Positions 36,333-64,000 of a stretch of DNA of 64,000 bases are shown here, in pieces; position 1 is the first letter of the stretch, and the number at the start of each line of letters is the position of its first letter. This DNA comes from Engraulis encrasicolus (Eukaryota; Chordata; Actinopteri; Clupeiformes; Engraulidae): assembly GCF_034702125.1 (NCBI RefSeq), contig NC_085870.1, positions 1,864,979 through 1,928,978 of the forward strand, written 5' to 3'. The notes below the pieces were generated by a model. That model was not told the DNA's origin, did not search any database, and saw only the letters and a list, made by a program, of their open reading frames with translations. Made by a program: the position numbers and the translations under genes.

Positions 36333-36407
36333 CTGACCCCGTTTGTTTGTGTAGGCTACTGCTTATTGCTCTGTTGTTGTGTCGAATATCTGTCAGGTAC
36401 TGTTACA

Positions 36408-63940
<27,533 letters not shown>

Positions 63941-63980
63941 GTAATTAAGCAACTGGCCTGCTTTTTAGAATGACTTACTT

Positions 63981-64000
63981 CAGGGGTGTCGAACTCATAT
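63981..64000. mobile_element. hAT-like MITE start, cut by window end
   Basis: CAGGGGTGTCGAACTCAT is the left terminus of the 33615-33976 family. Confidence 0.8.

Overview
The window is teleost fish genomic DNA. It has vertebrate-type split genes with GT-AG introns, very long (TG)n/(CA)n/(GA)n microsatellites, tRNA-derived SINEs and dozens of short DNA-transposon derivatives whose 8-bp (hAT-like) or TTAA (piggyBac-like) target duplications are still readable. I do not assign a species.

Two protein-coding genes are supported. On the + strand, 36397-63940 holds the 5' two thirds of pbrm1 (polybromo-1/BAF180, the six-bromodomain subunit of the PBAF SWI/SNF remodeller): 21 coding exons, 3117 nt, 1039 codons with consistent phases. 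They encode the N-terminus, bromodomains 1-6 and the start of the first BAH domain; the gene runs off the right edge. On the - strand, 20673-20906 is a first coding exon resembling camk1 (calcium/calmodulin-dependent kinase I); the rest of that gene must lie to the left or escaped detection. The two genes would be arranged head to head. A CpG-rich, CCAAT-containing stretch at about 27.24-27.79 kb is a possible camk1 promoter/first exon. The pbrm1 5' non-coding exon was not resolved.

Layout: 1-20.6 kb is mobile-element debris and simple repeats (hAT-like elements, SINEs, an 870-bp polypyrimidine tract, palindromic foldbacks, a LINE 3' fragment). 20.67-21.24 kb is the camk1-like exon and a partial duplicate of it. 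21.4-36.3 kb is microsatellites, VNTRs and more transposons. 36.4-63.9 kb is pbrm1, its introns filled with the same element families.

The most unusual signals are inside pbrm1. (1) At eight exons the 3' end plus its GT donor has been copied downstream into the intron, up to eight or more times, and at another exon the acceptor side has been copied upstream; the camk1-like exon shows the same kind of copy. (2) Two whole introns (53357-53720 and 57761-58336) coincide with hAT-like insertions flanked by perfect 8-bp direct repeats; splicing removes the element plus exactly one repeat copy, which is what transposon-generated introns (introners) would look like.
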